A stretch of DNA of 64,000 nucleotides from Pachypanchax playfairii (taxonomy: Eukaryota; Chordata; Actinopteri; Cyprinodontiformes; Aplocheilidae), in contig SSNP01000041.1 in the NCBI GenBank assembly GCA_006937955.1, positions 215,599 through 279,598 on the forward strand, in the 5' to 3' direction. Both the position numbers and the translations under genes were made by a program. Under the pieces are notes generated by a model. That model had not been told where the DNA came from, searched no databases, and saw nothing but the letters and a program-made list of their open reading frames with translations. Shown in pieces: positions 61,416 to 64,000 of the stretch. How positions within the stretch are numbered: the first letter of the stretch is position 1; every line of letters starts with the position of its first letter.

Positions 61416-64000
61416 AGGTAGCACCTTCTTTTTTTATGCGAGTGTGTCTGTTTTATCTCAGAAAACATCAGAAACACACCCTGCGTCGCAGCTTTGGATA
61501 GAAAGAAGCTTCTTCTGGTCACTCTTTAAAGGAACAATCCAGGGTTTTTTCAAAGTAAAAGCATGAAGTTTTGAAGTTTGATTCACAAAACTTATCTGAA
61601 AGCTTTATTTTTCTTGTTCTACACAATTAAAATTTGCATTTCTATCTGCAAAACAAATCTTATAAAAAGCAGGCTGTTTTTTTGGGCGTAAAACATGAAA
61701 CGCTTTTTTTTTTTTTTTTAATTTCATGCTGTTTTGAGGTTGATGCCAAATCTAATCCAACCACCCTGGAACGTATTTGACTATGTTGATTCGCTCCATT
61801 TTAAACAGCTTATCTTAAGACATTACATGCAGAGTTTCTTCATGATTCCGAGTCTGATTTATTTGCTCTGTGGGACTTCAAGAGGCCACAAATTTCTATC
61901 AATTAACTGATCTGTAATAGATTTTTTACAGATTAGGGCAGTTTCATCAAGTCTGTTGTTGCAAAATCCCAAGCCCATAGCTGATTGGGTTCACAAACAT
62001 TCCCAATGTTCAGGAAACTGCGACATTGTGTGTCATGTTGTGAGACTGCAGCATACACACTAAAACTCACCCCTCCTCCACACACGTGCCTTAAATATCA
62101 CATTATCTTCATTGACCCTGGCTTTTATGAATGGGCAGCACAGAGATCTCCTATTGGCTGAGAGTAGCAGCCAATCAGTGAGGATCACTAGCAACAGAGG
62201 TGAATGAATGGACAAGTCAGACAATTTTCCAGGTCAAGCCCTGATGTGTGTGTGTGTGTGTGAGTTTGTAGGTGTTTGAGACTCACACACTGACCTACTT
62301 GGTTTATTGCAGGCGTCTATACATAGCAGTGGGAAATGCAGGCAGACAATCGTTCTGGTTAAAATTAGCAGTCAGGGCCACCTGTGTGCTTCTTACAAAA
62401 AGGTGGAAACATCAGAGCAGGCGAAGGAGGGACGGAGGAGGGACGGAGGGAGGAAAAACTGGGGGAATGGGATGTTGAGCATTGATCACTCTGCTGGTTT
62501 AACTCCTCCTTACTTGCTCTTTCCCCCTCCTCACTGCTACACAGGGATACATTGTTAGGCGATTTGAGGATGGCAGGCGGGGTGGGGGGGTTGGTGGTCC
62601 AGGCCAAGTGGAGTTCACATACCACTCTGCTGGAGCACTGCCAATTTCTATGGAGCACGTAGGTGGAACATATAGAAGAACAAGAGAAGAGGAAGCTACA
62701 GTACCATTTAAAATGAAATCAAAGTTTTTTGGTTAAAAAAAAAAGAAATTCAGAATGATGAATGAAGGTAAATTTGGGAAGAAAAAATAAAGTGATTACA
62801 CACCCAATCTGCCAGTTGCCCTCTTCCTCCCCTCCCATATAACATGTTGTCACTGTATCACTAAACTCAAGTTTCCTGCCTTTGTTGTTACAGACAACCG
62901 ACAGGAAGCCTTCGTCTTCTTAACTGACGCTCACATTAAAACTGCCATCTAGTTTCCTAGAATCACCGTTCCTCGGCCCACACTCAGTTTAGTTCCCATG
63001 CGTTTACGCCAAAAGTAACAATAATATACGCAACTTAAATGAAAACTATTGCACAGTTAAGATTCTTTTTTCTTTCTTTTCCAGGGAAACTAACGGGCTG
63101 TTTGGACAGAAGGTCGTGTCTTGTGAAGAGTTGATGGAAAACTTCAGCATCAAAAACAAACTCTATCTGCCAGCACGCAGGGACAGTTAAACGAGGCAGA
63201 AAACGGAGATAATAAGGAAAAATGTGGTTGTTTTTCACATGTTTCTTGTGTAAACTGTCTGTATAAAAGGTCAGAACTGTGTATTGTATGTCAACAAAGC
63301 CAAGCCAGCAGCTCAAAATCAGCTGTTTGAGGCTAATGTCAAAGCTAAAGGCTAATATTAGCATGTTTATTACTGGGACCTGTAGCTTTTTTATTCTTTG
63401 AGGGAACAAAACTGTTTTTATTTGCTAAAGACAGAATTTGCAGGATTTACAGCATTCTGTCTCATTGTGGAGCAGATTAGTTTTTAAGTCACGTAGTCCC
63501 AGTATGGATTCAGGTTTAAGCTTTACCTAGGTCATTTAAAAGCGTTTCAGTATTTAACCCTGAACAACTGGACTGTAGTTTTGTTTTAGCACACAGTTAA
63601 ACCCCGAGCACCGTGTCATAAAGCTCCTCGGAATGAAAACAAGTTGTTTCTTAAGAGTTTTCATGACTTTAAAACATCAATTATTCATTTCTGATCCATT
63701 TTTTAGGCTACAACTAAAATTTCCACATTATGAAACTCCCTCCACTCTGCTTCATCATGTTCTAACATGTTGTTCTCCTTTATGCTACGAAACCTCCAAA
63801 AAATCACTTTCAATCTTTTAAATTATCACTATTTTGTTTTGATCTACTTCATAGAATCTCCTAATATATTGAAGTAAATTACAGGTAGTTGTGCATTAGA
63901 ATAAAAAAAGACTAATCGAAGGTACAGGAGAACATCATATCTGATAGTTTGTTGTCATTTTATTGGCAGAAAACAACATGAAGCACATTCTGAAAGCTTC

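Noticed and set aside
63035..63409. 124-codon reverse ORF next to a splice-acceptor-like site
   Set aside because: The acceptor is on the other strand, and the translation has no recognisable domain.

Overview
The window looks like teleost fish nuclear DNA, probably a percomorph. It is AT-rich, full of CA/GT microsatellites, and carries fish-typical transposon families: Tc1/mariner, hAT, PIF/Harbinger-like, TTAA-target elements, and LINE tails ending in GGATGGAT-like or ATTCAGATTC-like repeats. I recognise no exon of an ordinary host gene. The region reads as a large intron or gene desert. The only full-length protein gene is the transposase of a Tc1-like element at 7.1-8.7 kb.

Layout: 1-7.1 kb is unannotated non-coding DNA. 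7113-8714 is an intact-looking Tc1-like transposon. 13371-15580 is a 2.2 kb GTT/ACT/GCT/TCA-type array with no stop codon over long stretches of all three forward frames. 20453-21398 is a non-autonomous hAT element with an exact 8-bp target duplication. 22174-22918 is a TTAA-target element holding a decayed first exon, and 23034-23623 is a Harbinger-like MITE. 28557-29910 is a 5'-truncated LINE with a MITE nested in it. 31.6-31.9 kb holds another LINE fragment. 33623-34787 is a foldback element with ~515 bp arms, each carrying the same 68-codon ORF. 36.0-36.5 kb is a hAT-like fragment. 37.5-39.1 kb is a decayed Tc1/mariner-like copy split by a ~700 bp insertion. 41.9-44.7 kb is a three-level nest: a hAT-like element inside a TTAA element inside a GTGTTAA-type MITE. 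46771-47250 is a compact TTAA element. 47.3-47.7 and 52.6-52.85 kb hold two fragments of one LINE family. 55.0-55.9 kb is a CpG-rich segment that may be a promoter or first exon. 57980-60251 is a six-copy tandem array of a ~290 bp core separated by (CA)n.

The most interesting signal is a recurring small exon. Three TTAA-target elements at 22.2, 42.0 and 46.8 kb each carry a related reading frame with a Lys/Arg-rich, NLS-like start followed by a motif of the type SR[IV]NIGxAFxxWR. In two of the three the frame ends at a strong splice donor in the same phase (phase 2). This suggests a spliced gene of an autonomous TTAA (Kolobok- or piggyBac-like) transposon family. The product's function is unknown to me.

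No computation was run. Boundaries come from reading terminal repeats and target duplications by eye. Family names that rest on recalled consensus sequences are marked as such.
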